Shown: positions 9,054 to 17,986 of the stretch, one piece after another
Layout of the letters: each line of letters starts with the position of its first letter
Numbering within the stretch: position 1 is the first letter of the stretch
DNA from: Candidatus Gastranaerophilales bacterium
GTDB lineage: Bacteria > Cyanobacteriota > Vampirovibrionia > Gastranaerophilales > Gastranaerophilaceae
Assembly: GCA_944326525.1 (NCBI GenBank)
Contig: CALVEG010000012.1
Location: 1-53,255, forward strand
Direction of reading: 5' to 3'
DNA: 53,255 nucleotides
Notes under the pieces: generated by a model
What the model was told of the DNA's origin: nothing
Databases searched by the model: none
Seen by the model: the letters and a program-made list of their open reading frames with translations, nothing else
Program-made: the position numbers and the translations under genes

Positions 9054-9218
9054 CTGTAATCCCTCGCTCATCTTTTTATTAAATCTTACAACAAACAAAG
9101 TTTTATGTTAACTATTGTAAACTTTTTTTGATATAAAGCAATTTTAAAAGGGTAAAATTATTTATAAGATATATACGGAATATATAAAGAGATGTGAAGT
9201 TAAGAAAGGCGGTCTAAC

Positions 9219-9662
9219 ATGGTAGACAAAATCAACGGGCAAAATAATCCCAATTACGGAAAAATTACGCTCACTAATACAAAAACTAACGAGAAAAAAA
9301 CCTTTTTTGTCCCGTTAAACAAACAAATTGAGATCGGAAATAACAAATATGACTTAAGCAAAGCCCAAAACGGTGAAATTGAAATTAGCGGAGATCCTGC
9401 CAAAGATGAACGATTTAAACTTACGGGTCTAGCACTTGAGCATCTTGACGCAAATAAGGACGGCAAAATTGACAACAAAGACAATGATCAAGAAATTGCT
9501 GATAAACTAAACAAAAATGAACTTAAAAACACCGAATATTATGTCAAAAACAATGATGTCTTCAGTGATGCCGGAGTAGCTGACGGCGAAGGCGGAGTTG
9601 TATTCAGCAAGGGCAATCAAGGACAAGTATTCCAAGTATATATCAGCGACCAAGAGGAATAA
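9219..9662 (+). CDS. Small EF-hand-like hypothetical protein
   Basis: 147 residues, no signal peptide or membrane helix. Residues 77-88 (DANKDGKIDNKD) fit a canonical 12-residue EF-hand calcium loop, with Asp, Asn, Asp, Lys, Asp and Asp at positions 1, 3, 5, 7, 9 and 12. The first 65 residues look beta-rich. The gene has its own terminator and a GGGTAA motif 64 bp upstream of the start. The next plus-strand gene (9843-10379) encodes a protein with the same order of parts (N-terminal beta region, then a DGNGK loop) and may be a diverged duplicate. Function unknown; calcium binding is inferred. Confidence 0.75.
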   Translation: MVDKINGQNNPNYGKITLTNTKTNEKKTFFVPLNKQIEIGNNKYDLSKAQNGEIEISGDPAKDERFKLTGLALEHLDANKDGKIDNKDNDQEIADKLNKNELKNTEYYVKNNDVFSDAGVADGEGGVVFSKGNQGQVFQVYISDQEE

Positions 9663-9683
9663 TACACTTTATAAAGATTTTTT

Positions 9684-9724
9684 AATTAAGAGAAAATAAG
9701 CTGAACGCTTATTTTCTCTTAATT
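9684..9724 (+). terminator. Strong Rho-independent terminator
   Basis: 18-bp perfect arms (AATTAAGAGAAAATAAGC and its complement) around a 5-nt loop, followed by TTTT. It lies 21 bp after the stop codon of the EF-hand-like gene. Confidence 0.85.
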
Positions 9725-9842
9725 TTTAGATTAAATATTAACTAATGTAAAATTAAAAATTATAAAACAGGCAATTTTTAAAACTAAAAATACTTTTTTA
9801 GAATATAGGGTTTACAGTAATCAAGTTACGAGGTACTAGAAA

Positions 9843-10379
9843 ATGGGATTAGGAATTAATGGGATTCAAGGAACACAACAGCAAAAAGGTGTGGAATATA
9901 CTCCTGTAAAAATTAAAAACAAGGATTCCGGCAAAAGCGTTGTGATTAATTTTATTGATAGTGAAATTATCAGCGACAAAACCAAATGGAAGATAGAAGA
10001 CGGAAAAGTCTATAATAGCGAAGGGAAAATAATTCGTAATAATGAAATTAATGTTCCAAACGCTCAAGCAGCATTAATCTTAGCCGCAGCAAAAGGTGAC
10101 GGAAACGGAAAATATCTTGATGAAAATGATTTAATTGGTTCAGGGTACGGCGAAATTGCAGCAGCAGAACTTAAAAAAGCAAATTCGAAATTTAAAATAG
10201 CAAAAGACGAAGTTAACAACCCGCCAATGCCTTTTGGTGATGCAGATGCTATGGAAAATGGTCAAATTTATGCAAATGCACAAAACGAAAAAGGTGAACG
10301 TATTCATTTTGAAATAAGAATGACCGATAAATTCATTTCAAAAGATGTATATGACTTATTAAAAGGCGTTCTTTTCTAG
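9843..10379 (+). CDS. Hypothetical protein with a degenerate EF-hand-like loop
   Basis: 178 residues, soluble, not recognised. Near residues 84-96 it contains KGDGNGKYLDEND, an Asp/Asn/Gly loop resembling an EF-hand but without the full canonical ligand set. The N-terminal half (PVKIKNKDSGKSV...) is laid out like that of the protein at 9219-9662, suggesting an old tandem duplication. A weak purine-rich site (ACGAGG) lies upstream of the ATG. The stop codon overlaps by 4 bp the end of the convergent M14 peptidase gene. Function unknown. Confidence 0.7.
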   Translation: MGLGINGIQGTQQQKGVEYTPVKIKNKDSGKSVVINFIDSEIISDKTKWKIEDGKVYNSEGKIIRNNEINVPNAQAALILAAAKGDGNGKYLDENDLIGSGYGEIAAAELKKANSKFKIAKDEVNNPPMPFGDADAMENGQIYANAQNEKGERIHFEIRMTDKFISKDVYDLLKGVLF

Positions 10380-11002
10380 GAATTAATTTCAGCAAGCATA
10401 TCAAATATTTTATGAACGGGTGAAATCAAATCTTCAACAGAACAGGTTTCATCCAGTTCAAGTGTAATTGTTGGAATTTTATTCTCAATCCCTGCGTATG
10501 TTCCAAAACTACCCGGGGTCGGATAGCCGATGCTTTCTTCAACGGGGTAATTTATTATTTTTGATATTTTTTCGGAAATTTCTCTTGCATTTCCATCAAA
10601 GTTTACGACCTTGAAAGGTGCATGAAGAGTCAGGATTAATTGCGGCTTATATTCGTCCAAAATTTCCATCACAAATTTTGTTTCAATTTCGCTTGCAGGA
10701 CTTTCTCCGCCGAAAAATTCGTCTTTTGCGCTGTACTGCCAATTATTCGTCGGAAAATTTCGGTTCAAATCTACTCCTGATGCATTTGTACGTTTCTTAA
10801 CCGCCATTCCGTCGGGATTTAAGCAAGGAATAAAATAGAGCGAACTTTCAGAATTATTTTCAAGATACTTTTCTATCAAAAATTTTCCTTGCGGTTCATC
10901 TCCATGGAAAACTCCGATTATAAGATTTTTACATTTACCGCCATTTCCATAAAGGGCAATTTCTCTTCCTTGAAGAGTCTTTTGAGCTTTTAACTTCTTC
11001 AT
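10376..11002 (-). CDS. M14-family zinc carboxypeptidase, murein peptide amidase (MpaA-like)
   Basis: 208 residues, the short single-domain form, with no signal peptide, so cytoplasmic. The metal site is visible as HGDE (His33, Glu36) and His127 in TLHAP. GVDLNRNFP supplies the substrate-binding Asn/Arg, and Glu182 in ITLELDE is the likely general base. MpaA-type enzymes cut the gamma-D-Glu to meso-diaminopimelate bond of murein peptides during recycling. The substrate is inferred from size and similarity. It lies 20 bp downstream of ftsY on the same strand, in a nusB-ftsY-amidase run. Confidence 0.88.
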   Translation of the reverse strand: MKKLKAQKTLQGREIALYGNGGKCKNLIIGVFHGDEPQGKFLIEKYLENNSESSLYFIPCLNPDGMAVKKRTNASGVDLNRNFPTNNWQYSAKDEFFGGESPASEIETKFVMEILDEYKPQLILTLHAPFKVVNFDGNAREISEKISKIINYPVEESIGYPTPGSFGTYAGIENKIPTITLELDETCSVEDLISPVHKIFDMLAEINS

Positions 11003-11022
11003 AACAAAATCTCCGAAAAATT

Positions 11023-11940
11023 TTATTGCGCAAATAACGCGTCTATAAATTCCGTGCTGTCAAAATTCTTTAAATCTTCCATCTTTTCACCAACGCCGAT
11101 TAATTTTACAGGAAGTTTAAATTCCTTTGCAACAGCAAGAACTATCGCACCTTTGGCTGAACCGTCAAGTTTTGTCAATGCAACTGAAGTAAGATTAACC
11201 GAATCTCTAAAAACTTTTGCCTGCTGCAAACCGTTTTGGCCTGTATTTGCATCCAGCACAAGCATTGTTTCTCGAAGATTTTCCGGCGCATTTTTGTCGA
11301 TTACGGATTTAATTTTAGCTAATTCTTCCATCAGGTTAAATTTGTTTTGAAGCCTGCCTGCCGTATCAACTAAAATTACGTCATAATTTTCATCTTTAGC
11401 CTTTTGAATTGCCTCATAAACAACTGATGCCGGATCTGCCTTATCTCGTCTTACAATATCAGCACCGGCGCGCTTTGACCAAATATCAAGCTGTTCTTCT
11501 GCGGCAGCTCTAAATGTATCTCCTGCTGCAATCAAAACTTTCTTTCCGTTCTGCTTAAATTTATAAGCAAGCTTGCCGATTAAAGTCGTCTTGCCGGCTC
11601 CATTCACGCCTGTTATAAAATATATGTTCAACTCCCCGTCTTTATAAGACAAGTCATTAGTTCCGGCTTCTTTTAAAGTCTTTAAAAATTCATTTTTCAG
11701 ATAATCTCTAACCTCTGACGGCTTAATTTTATCCTGATTACGAAGCTTATCAACGAGTTCTGAAGCATAATTAACACCCAAATCTGCGCTTATAAGTAAA
11801 TCTTCCATATCATCAAGTACAAATTCGGAAAATTCTTCTTCATCACCCACCGTCTGAACAATATTCCCAACTAAGGCTTGCGCTGTATTTGAAACAGTTT
11901 GCTTCAGATTATTAAATTTATCCGAAAAAAATTTGAACAT
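11023..11940 (-). CDS. ftsY: Signal recognition particle receptor FtsY
   Basis: 305 residues: a short acidic N-terminal part and a complete NG domain. GTPase motifs are G1 GVNGAGKTT (residues 111-119), the insertion-box region DTFRAAAEEQL, DTAGR (192-196) and TKLD (256-259). It docks SRP-ribosome complexes at the membrane by forming a GTP-dependent heterodimer with Ffh. The long acidic A domain of E. coli FtsY is absent, as in many bacteria. The ATG follows directly after the nusB stop codon, so the two are cotranscribed and probably coupled. Confidence 0.96.
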   Translation of the reverse strand: MFKFFSDKFNNLKQTVSNTAQALVGNIVQTVGDEEEFSEFVLDDMEDLLISADLGVNYASELVDKLRNQDKIKPSEVRDYLKNEFLKTLKEAGTNDLSYKDGELNIYFITGVNGAGKTTLIGKLAYKFKQNGKKVLIAAGDTFRAAAEEQLDIWSKRAGADIVRRDKADPASVVYEAIQKAKDENYDVILVDTAGRLQNKFNLMEELAKIKSVIDKNAPENLRETMLVLDANTGQNGLQQAKVFRDSVNLTSVALTKLDGSAKGAIVLAVAKEFKLPVKLIGVGEKMEDLKNFDSTEFIDALFAQ

Positions 11941-12600
11941 CTATTTTAGTCCGTTTTCAACAATTACTTTTGCAAGAATGCCGTTAATAAATGATGCACT
12001 GTCATCTGTTGAATACTTTTTAGCAAGTTCCAAAGCTTCATCCACAACAACCTTCATCGGTGCATCTTTTATGTAAAGAAGTTCCACAATTGCAATTCTC
12101 AAAATGTCTTTGTCCATTTTAACCAAACGTTGAAGATCCCAGTTTTTAGCGTGCTTTTGAATTATATCGTCAACTTCTTTGTGATTTTTCTGGAAGTATT
12201 CTGCAATTTGAATTGCGTAATCCTTAACTTCATTTTGAGAATCCAATGTTGTAAATTCTGCAATTTCAAGTGCTAATAAGGCTTTGTCTGCAATGTCAAT
12301 CATCTCGTTAACTCTTGCCGACATATCAGCTGTCATAACCATCGGCACAGAAACATTCGCAACTCCTAAAGGTCTGTTAAGATTAGTTTCGTGTTCTGCC
12401 TCATAATTATCTATTTGATCTCTGAATGCAACTAAAGAACCAACAGCAAGTTTAAGTTCATCCGTTGCACTGCTTGTCAAAATCCTTACTGACTTAAGGA
12501 TAATATCTTCCATTTCTTCTTTTGAATATTTCGTAAATTTTTTATCAAACTGTGAAAATAATATAAATGCCAATTCTCTGGCTGCTCTTCGAGCTTGCAT
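11941..12600 (-). CDS. nusB: Transcription antitermination factor NusB
   Basis: 219 residues, longer than the ~140 of E. coli NusB because of an extended N-terminal and middle region, as in cyanobacteria. The N-terminus begins with MQARRAARELAFILFSQFD, the RNA-binding Arg-rich helix of NusB. The C-terminal half has the family pattern VKMDKDILRIAIVELLY followed by VVVDEALELAKKYSTDDSASFINGIL. NusB with NusE binds boxA of rRNA operons and prevents premature termination. A GAGG ribosome site lies 6 nt before the start. First gene of a nusB-ftsY-amidase unit. Confidence 0.92.
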   Translation of the reverse strand: MQARRAARELAFILFSQFDKKFTKYSKEEMEDIILKSVRILTSSATDELKLAVGSLVAFRDQIDNYEAEHETNLNRPLGVANVSVPMVMTADMSARVNEMIDIADKALLALEIAEFTTLDSQNEVKDYAIQIAEYFQKNHKEVDDIIQKHAKNWDLQRLVKMDKDILRIAIVELLYIKDAPMKVVVDEALELAKKYSTDDSASFINGILAKVIVENGLK

Positions 12601-12695
12601 ACATACCTCTTTTTGTTTTAATTTCTATACGATGAAATGCTATCATGAAAAAAAAATCACGACAAGCAAATATTAACGCTGATACAAAATATATT

Positions 12696-13538
12696 CTAAA
12701 CAAGTTCAGCCGCGCGATAGGAGCTTCTAACAAGCGGCCCAATTTGGCGATGAGTAAATCCTATTTTTAGAGCAAGCTGGTCTAACTCTTCAAACTCTTC
12801 TGGTGTATAGAATTTAGCAACTTCCAAATGAGCTTTTGAAGGCTGAATATACTGTCCGATTGTCAAAATATCAACACCAACAGATTTCAAATCACATAAA
12901 GTTTCTTCAATTTCTTGAACACTTTCGCCAAGCCCAACCATAAGTCCCGATTTTGTAATTATTGAACTGTTTTCTTTTACGTATTTCAAAACCTCAAGCG
13001 ACACATCGTAATTACCTTGCGGGCGGGCAGACTTAAAAAGCGCCTTAACCGTTTCTATATTGTGATTAAACACAGCAGGCTCAGCTTTTATTATTGTATC
13101 GAGTGAATTCTTATTTCCCTTAAAATCAGGCGTCAAAATTTCTACCTTAACTTCAGGCGACAATTTTCTAATCTCATAAATACAATTTGCAAAATGTTCT
13201 GCTCCTCCATCCTCTAAATCATCACGAGTAACGGAAGTTATAACGGCATATTTTAACCCTAATTCCTTAACTGCTTTTGCAATATGTAACGGTTCGTTAA
13301 GATTTAATTTTTCAGGTTTTTGACAAGAGATATTACAGTACCTGCAGTTGCGAGTGCACACATTTCCCATAATTAAAAAAGTGGCTGTATTACAAGTATA
13401 GCACTCATTTTTATTCGGACATCTGGCATTTTCACAAACAGTATTTAGACAATTTTCCTTTAAAATTCGTCTTACATTTTTAGTTTTTTCGGTGTCAATA
13501 ATCGGTCTTTTTAAGTAATCCGGTAATCTTTTTTGCAT
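12696..13538 (-). CDS. lipA: Lipoyl synthase
   Basis: 280 residues. A radical SAM enzyme that inserts two sulfurs into protein-bound octanoyl chains. Both iron-sulfur motifs are intact: auxiliary cluster CX4CX5C (Cys35, 40, 46) and radical SAM CX3CX2C (Cys61, 65, 68). The conserved C-terminal RSSY that caps the auxiliary cluster is at about residues 271-274. It is separated from the lipoamide dehydrogenase gene (14166-15416) by one divergent gene; no lipB/lplA or dehydrogenase E1/E2 genes occur in the window. It diverges from the secreted protein gene at 13597 across a 58-bp AT-rich spacer. Confidence 0.95.
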   Translation of the reverse strand: MQKRLPDYLKRPIIDTEKTKNVRRILKENCLNTVCENARCPNKNECYTCNTATFLIMGNVCTRNCRYCNISCQKPEKLNLNEPLHIAKAVKELGLKYAVITSVTRDDLEDGGAEHFANCIYEIRKLSPEVKVEILTPDFKGNKNSLDTIIKAEPAVFNHNIETVKALFKSARPQGNYDVSLEVLKYVKENSSIITKSGLMVGLGESVQEIEETLCDLKSVGVDILTIGQYIQPSKAHLEVAKFYTPEEFEELDQLALKIGFTHRQIGPLVRSSYRAAELV

Positions 13539-13596
13539 AAAACACTTACCTTTTTTTTTATTATATTATATAATAAATAATATCAAGGAGGTAAAA

Positions 13597-14094
13597 ATGA
13601 AAAAGGTACTTTTAATATTATGCTTGCTTGCTTTTACCGGAACTGCATACGCTGCAGCTGACTATACAAGAGATTCAAGCCCGCTTTCAGTAGGGCAGAC
13701 AGATAAGTATTTTAGAGATTTAAACTCTTGGGATTCGTCAAATTTATATGTACCAGGGCAACCATACAGCTATGAACCTCAAGTAAACGGACATTCAGGT
13801 CCATACAAAAATACACAGCCTCAAGGTCATTATGTTTATTCTGAAACAACAACAGGCGGAACTTCAGCAACAACAACTGTTGACCCAAGACAATATTATA
13901 ATCAAGGAATAAATATTAATTCACCTGCTTATAAAGAGGCTAAAGAAAGCGGAAAAGAAGTTGCTCCGTCAACAAACACAGCAGCAATTCAAGAGCAGGC
14001 TCCAAAAAGACGCTGGAACAAAAACGCAAGTGAAAATTACTACAACTTTGGCGGAACCGGCTTCAAAAGCAGCGGTTATAAACAAGGTTACTAA
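13597..14094 (+). CDS. Small secreted hypothetical protein
   Basis: 165 residues with a clear signal peptide (basic MKK, hydrophobic LLILCLLAFTGTA, cut near AYA-A, residues 1-20). The mature part is rich in Tyr, Asn, Gly, Ser, Thr and Pro, with no cysteine and little predicted structure. A perfect AAGGAGG ribosome site precedes the ATG, implying strong expression. It is monocistronic with its own terminator. Composition suggests an extracellular or periplasmic flexible protein, but no family is recognised. Confidence 0.8.
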   Translation: MKKVLLILCLLAFTGTAYAAADYTRDSSPLSVGQTDKYFRDLNSWDSSNLYVPGQPYSYEPQVNGHSGPYKNTQPQGHYVYSETTTGGTSATTTVDPRQYYNQGININSPAYKEAKESGKEVAPSTNTAAIQEQAPKRRWNKNASENYYNFGGTGFKSSGYKQGY

Positions 14095-14126
14095 TTAATT
14101 AGATTTCTATACATTCTAAACACAAG

Positions 14127-14152
14127 ACGGCGTAAAATATACGCCGTTTTTT
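14127..14152 (+). terminator. Rho-independent terminator
   Basis: 8-bp arms (ACGGCGTA / TACGCCGT), 5-nt loop and a run of six T. It ends the secreted-protein transcript and lies just before the convergent lpd gene. Confidence 0.85.
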
Positions 14153-14165
14153 GTCGGTTAATTTG

Positions 14166-15416
14166 TTATAAATTCAACAAACTTTCAAAAACCCCTTCCG
14201 AATATGTCGGATGCGCAAAGCAAACTTCTTTCAATTGTCCAATCGGAATTTCGTTTTGAATTGCAATTACAATCTGTTGAATAAGAGCAGAAGCTTCTTT
14301 AGCAACAATATGCGCCCCAAGGATTTTCCCCTCACGGCTTAAAATCTTCACAAAACCTTCAATACAATTGTCACAGTGGGATTTTCCAAGTGCAGAGATT
14401 GGGTACAGAGATTTTTGAAAACTTCCATCTTCTAAATCCTGCTCTCTTAAGCCGACCCAAGCAATCTCAGGACATCCGTAAATTACCGACGGGATTAAGC
14501 TTTTTTGATAAGAAATTCCCGTTGTTTCTTTAATTGCTTGTCTTATGGCATAATGTGCAAGTTGAATTTCTCCTGCTTCGTCGCCTATATAGCTTACCCC
14601 GATGATTTTTTCAGAATTTACAGTCTTTCTACCTGCCGCTAACAAAATAAAATCTGCATTTATCTTCTCGCCGTTTGATAAAAATACATCAACAGAAGAA
14701 TTTTCGACAATTTCAACTTTTTCAGCAGAAGTTGATGTGTAAAATTTAATTTTTTTCAGTTTGAAAATTCTCTCCAGCCTCTTTGAAACTTCAAAATCAG
14801 CGCTTGGCAAAAGCGAAGAAGCCCACTCAACAATAACAACTTCAACTCCGAACGATGAAAAAATTCTTGCCCACTCTGTTCCAATTGCTCCCGAACCAAT
14901 TATAACAATTTTCTTTGGCAAAGTTTTTAATTCTAAAATATCATCAGAACTTAAAATAAATTTCCCGTCAAATTTTATTGAAGGCAAATCCGACGGTGCA
15001 GATCCTGTTGCAGAAATTATTTTTTCACATTCATAAATTTGACCGCCCGAATTTATTTTATGCTCATCTAAAATTTCAGCAAATTCTTTTACAACAACCG
15101 TCCCTGAATTTTTAAGAGCTAGTTCAAGATTTCTGCGAAGCTTTTCCACTACTTCATCTTTATGCTGTATAACTTTTGCAAAATCCAATCTTAAGTTATC
15201 CGCTTCAATCCCAAGAGAGGCTGCTTTTTGCATTTCTTCAAAAAGTTCGGCCGAATGTAAAATCGTTTTGGTTGGAATGCAACCTCTATTTAAACAAACT
15301 CCGCCAATAGCATTTTTTTCAAAAAGTACAACTGATTTTCCAAGCCTGCGAGCCTGAAAAGCGGCTGTATAACCAGCAGGTCCGCCTCCTACAATTCCCA
15401 AATCAAATTTTTCCAT
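14166..15416 (-). CDS. lpdA: Dihydrolipoamide dehydrogenase-like flavoprotein, internally shortened
   Basis: 416 residues against the usual ~460-470. It has the N-terminal FAD motif GGGPAGYTAA, the redox-active pair Cys41/Cys46 in GGVCLNRGCIPTKT, the NAD-binding GSGAIGTEWA, and the C-terminal His402-Glu407 dyad in HPTYSE. Between LLAAGR and the second FAD motif (YIGDEAGEIQLAHYA) only ~13 residues remain where homologues usually have 35-40, so a loop of about 25 residues is missing. All catalytic residues are kept, so it may still work, perhaps with altered FAD or partner contacts. It reoxidises lipoyl groups of 2-oxoacid dehydrogenase or glycine cleavage complexes. A GAGGG ribosome site is present; alr lies 28 bp upstream. 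Confidence 0.88.
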   Translation of the reverse strand: MEKFDLGIVGGGPAGYTAAFQARRLGKSVVLFEKNAIGGVCLNRGCIPTKTILHSAELFEEMQKAASLGIEADNLRLDFAKVIQHKDEVVEKLRRNLELALKNSGTVVVKEFAEILDEHKINSGGQIYECEKIISATGSAPSDLPSIKFDGKFILSSDDILELKTLPKKIVIIGSGAIGTEWARIFSSFGVEVVIVEWASSLLPSADFEVSKRLERIFKLKKIKFYTSTSAEKVEIVENSSVDVFLSNGEKINADFILLAAGRKTVNSEKIIGVSYIGDEAGEIQLAHYAIRQAIKETTGISYQKSLIPSVIYGCPEIAWVGLREQDLEDGSFQKSLYPISALGKSHCDNCIEGFVKILSREGKILGAHIVAKEASALIQQIVIAIQNEIPIGQLKEVCFAHPTYSEGVFESLLNL

Positions 15417-15444
15417 AATTCCCTCACCTGTTTTACGGCAAAAC

Positions 15445-16578
15445 TTATCTTGTATAAACTCTCGGCAACCTTACTTTCAAACGGCAAGTAAGCTCATAAT
15501 TAATTGTCCCAAGAATTTTAGCCCACTCGTCAATGGAATTATTTTCATCAAGAAGAGTTATAACATCCCCCAACTGCGCATCAATTCCTGTTATATCAAA
15601 CATCATCTGATCCATAGTAATGTTTCCGATTTGCGGAACTTTTTTACCGTTTAATACTCCAAAAATCTTATTCGAAAGCCCTCTTGGAATTCCATCAGCA
15701 TAACCAAGAGGAACTGTTGCAATTCTTCTTGTTCCGTGCGCAATATAAGTATGTCCGTAACTTACACCTTCATGGTCTTTTGCTTCGTGAATATGAACAA
15801 TACGACCTTTTAATGAAAGAATTTGCTTTAATTCCGGAATCCGCTTTTCTCCATCCGGCGGAAAATCAGGATATAATCCGTAAAGTGCAATTCCTGCTCT
15901 TTGCATATTGGAATTCGGAACCCTATAACACATTTGACCTGCTGTATTCAAAATATGTAAAAGCAGACCGTTTGTATTAATTTTAGAAATTACACTGTTC
16001 CATTTTTCAATCTGAAGATTTGTTTTCTCTCTATTTTCGGCATTTGCCAAGTGAGTAAACACACCTTTAAAATCTATAAAATCAGAATTTCTGACTTCAT
16101 TTATAAAATCAACAGCCTCCTCAACCGCAACACCTATACGATTCATACCAGTATCAAGTTTTACGTGAACTTTCGGCTTTTTACCTGTTCTTTCAAAAGC
16201 CTGACGGCAGGCAAGAATATGTTCTTTTGAAAAAACTGAAATAACAAGGTCTAATTTTACGGCACTTTCAACTGCCCAAACAGGAACAGCCCCTAAAACA
16301 AGAATATCTGCTGTTATTTTAGCATTTCTAAGATCTGCCCCCTCATCAATTGAGGCAACACCTAACATATCAGCCCCGCTTGCCAAAAGCGTCGGTGCTA
16401 ACATAACAGCCCCATGACCATAGGCATCAGCCTTAACTACCGCCAAAAGCTTAGTATTTTCAGGCGATATTGCGCGAATATTCCTTGTGTTTTGCGCCAA
16501 ATAATCAAGGTTTATCTCAACCCAGCTATCTCTGTGAATATTTACATTTGATTGTTTTACGTTTTTCATAACTCCCAT
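15445..16578 (-). CDS. alr: Alanine racemase
   Basis: 377 residues, PLP-dependent, fold-type III. The PLP lysine is Lys49 in AVVKADAYGHGA. The second catalytic residue (Tyr) lies in GVSYGHTY of the C-terminal domain, and MNRIGV and the PLP-phosphate region are also present. It supplies D-alanine for peptidoglycan. The exact start is uncertain: an ATG 9 bp further in has GGGAG before it but at very short spacing. It lies upstream of lpd on the same strand and diverges from glyA. Confidence 0.94.
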   Translation of the reverse strand: MGVMKNVKQSNVNIHRDSWVEINLDYLAQNTRNIRAISPENTKLLAVVKADAYGHGAVMLAPTLLASGADMLGVASIDEGADLRNAKITADILVLGAVPVWAVESAVKLDLVISVFSKEHILACRQAFERTGKKPKVHVKLDTGMNRIGVAVEEAVDFINEVRNSDFIDFKGVFTHLANAENREKTNLQIEKWNSVISKINTNGLLLHILNTAGQMCYRVPNSNMQRAGIALYGLYPDFPPDGEKRIPELKQILSLKGRIVHIHEAKDHEGVSYGHTYIAHGTRRIATVPLGYADGIPRGLSNKIFGVLNGKKVPQIGNITMDQMMFDITGIDAQLGDVITLLDENNSIDEWAKILGTINYELTCRLKVRLPRVYTR

Positions 16579-16651
16579 TATATGCCGAAATTTTTGAAGT
16601 GCAATTTATTAAAAATTTTATATTAAATCGTCTTTAATTATTGTAAATTTG

Positions 16652-16680
16652 TTGTCACATAGGTATTTTTAGCTTATAAT
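16652..16680 (+). promoter_or_regulatory. Sigma-70-type promoter of glyA
   Basis: TTGTCA (16652-16657) and a perfect TATAAT (16675-16680) separated by 17 bp, 32 bp before the glyA start. It is the clearest housekeeping promoter I can see in the window. Confidence 0.8.
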
Positions 16681-16712
16681 TTTCCTCAGGAAGATTGTGA
16701 GGTGATTAGGGT

Positions 16713-17954
16713 ATGAATATAGAACACATAAAAAAAACAGACCCGCTTGTGGCGGAACAAATAGAAAAAGAACTTGAAAGACAACAAAATACAATTGAGC
16801 TTATTGCAAGCGAAAACTGCACATCCTTAGCAGTTATGGAAGCCTCAGGAAGCGTTTTAACAAACAAATACGCAGAAGGCAAACCTCACAAAAGATTTTA
16901 CAATGGCTGTGAGCATATTGATATTATTGAAGAAATCGCTCAAAAACGTGCCTGCGAACTTTTCGGGATGGATCACGCAAATGTTCAGCCCCACAGCGGT
17001 GCACAGGCGAATATGGCAGTATTTATGTATGCCTTAAAACCTGGAGATAATGTTTTGGGAATGGACTTGTCAAACGGCGGACACCTTTCTCACGGTTCAC
17101 CTGTAAACTTTTCAGGACTTTATTTCAACGTAAAAAGCTACGGAGTAGATGAACAGGGAAATATTGATTATGAAAATGTTCGCAAAATGGCTCTTGAACA
17201 TAAACCAAAACTCATAATTTGCGGAGCTTCAAATTATTCAAAAATTATAGATTTCAAAAAGTTTAGAGAAATAGCAGATGAAGTCGGTGCTTATGTTTTA
17301 GCAGATATTGCACATATTGCAGGACTTGTTGTTGCGGGACTTCACCCGTCACCGGCACCTTACGCGGATTTTGTGACAACCACAACCCATAAATCCCTAA
17401 GAGGCCCACGAGGCGGAATTACAATGTGCAAAGCAGAACACGCTGCCGGAATTGATAAAGCTATTTTCCCAGGAATGCAAGGCGGACCTTTGGAACATAT
17501 TATCGCCGCAAAAGCAGTTGCACTTCTTGAAGCTTCAAAACCTGAATTCAAAGAATATGCAGCTCAAATTATTAAAAACGCAAAAGCTCTTGCTCAAGGG
17601 CTTATGGATGAAGGGATGGATATCGTCGGAGGTATGACCGAAAATCATCTTATGACTTTGGATTTAAGAAGAACAGGCAAAACAGGTAAAGATATGGCAA
17701 ATGTTCTTGAAAGAGTAGGAATTACAGCTAACAAAAATACCGTTCCGAATGATCCGCAAAGTCCGTTTGTTACAAGCGGCATAAGACTTGGAACACCAGC
17801 TGTTACAACCAGAGGATTTAAAGAAGATGATATGATCGAAGTTGCAAAAATAATTGCATCTGCAATATTTTCATCAGATAATGAAATCGGATTGAACAAT
17901 TTAAGAGAACGTTCACTTAAATTGTGTAAAAAATATCCTTTATACAACGAATAA
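16713..17954 (+). CDS. glyA: Serine hydroxymethyltransferase
   Basis: 413 residues. It converts serine and tetrahydrofolate to glycine and 5,10-methylene-THF. The PLP lysine is Lys227 in [14 protein letters not shown]. The N-terminal IELIASEN and [16 protein letters not shown] motifs and [10 protein letters not shown] (PLP contacts) are all present. A GAGGTGATTAGGG leader precedes the ATG. A WecA-like gene starts 32 bp after the stop and may be cotranscribed. Confidence 0.97.
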   Translation: MNIEHIKKTDPLVAEQIEKELERQQNTIELIASENCTSLAVMEASGSVLTNKYAEGKPHKRFYNGCEHIDIIEEIAQKRACELFGMDHANVQPHSGAQANMAVFMYALKPGDNVLGMDLSNGGHLSHGSPVNFSGLYFNVKSYGVDEQGNIDYENVRKMALEHKPKLIICGASNYSKIIDFKKFREIADEVGAYVLADIAHIAGLVVAGLHPSPAPYADFVTTTTHKSLRGPRGGITMCKAEHAAGIDKAIFPGMQGGPLEHIIAAKAVALLEASKPEFKEYAAQIIKNAKALAQGLMDEGMDIVGGMTENHLMTLDLRRTGKTGKDMANVLERVGITANKNTVPNDPQSPFVTSGIRLGTPAVTTRGFKEDDMIEVAKIIASAIFSSDNEIGLNNLRERSLKLCKKYPLYNE

Positions 17955-17986
17955 TAGATAAAATGAGGTTCAAATAACAGGAAAAA

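Noticed and set aside
16684..16702. CCTCA/TGAGG hairpin over the glyA ribosome site
   Set aside because: The predicted transcription start from the strong promoter falls near 16687, inside the first arm, so the stem would not form in the mRNA.
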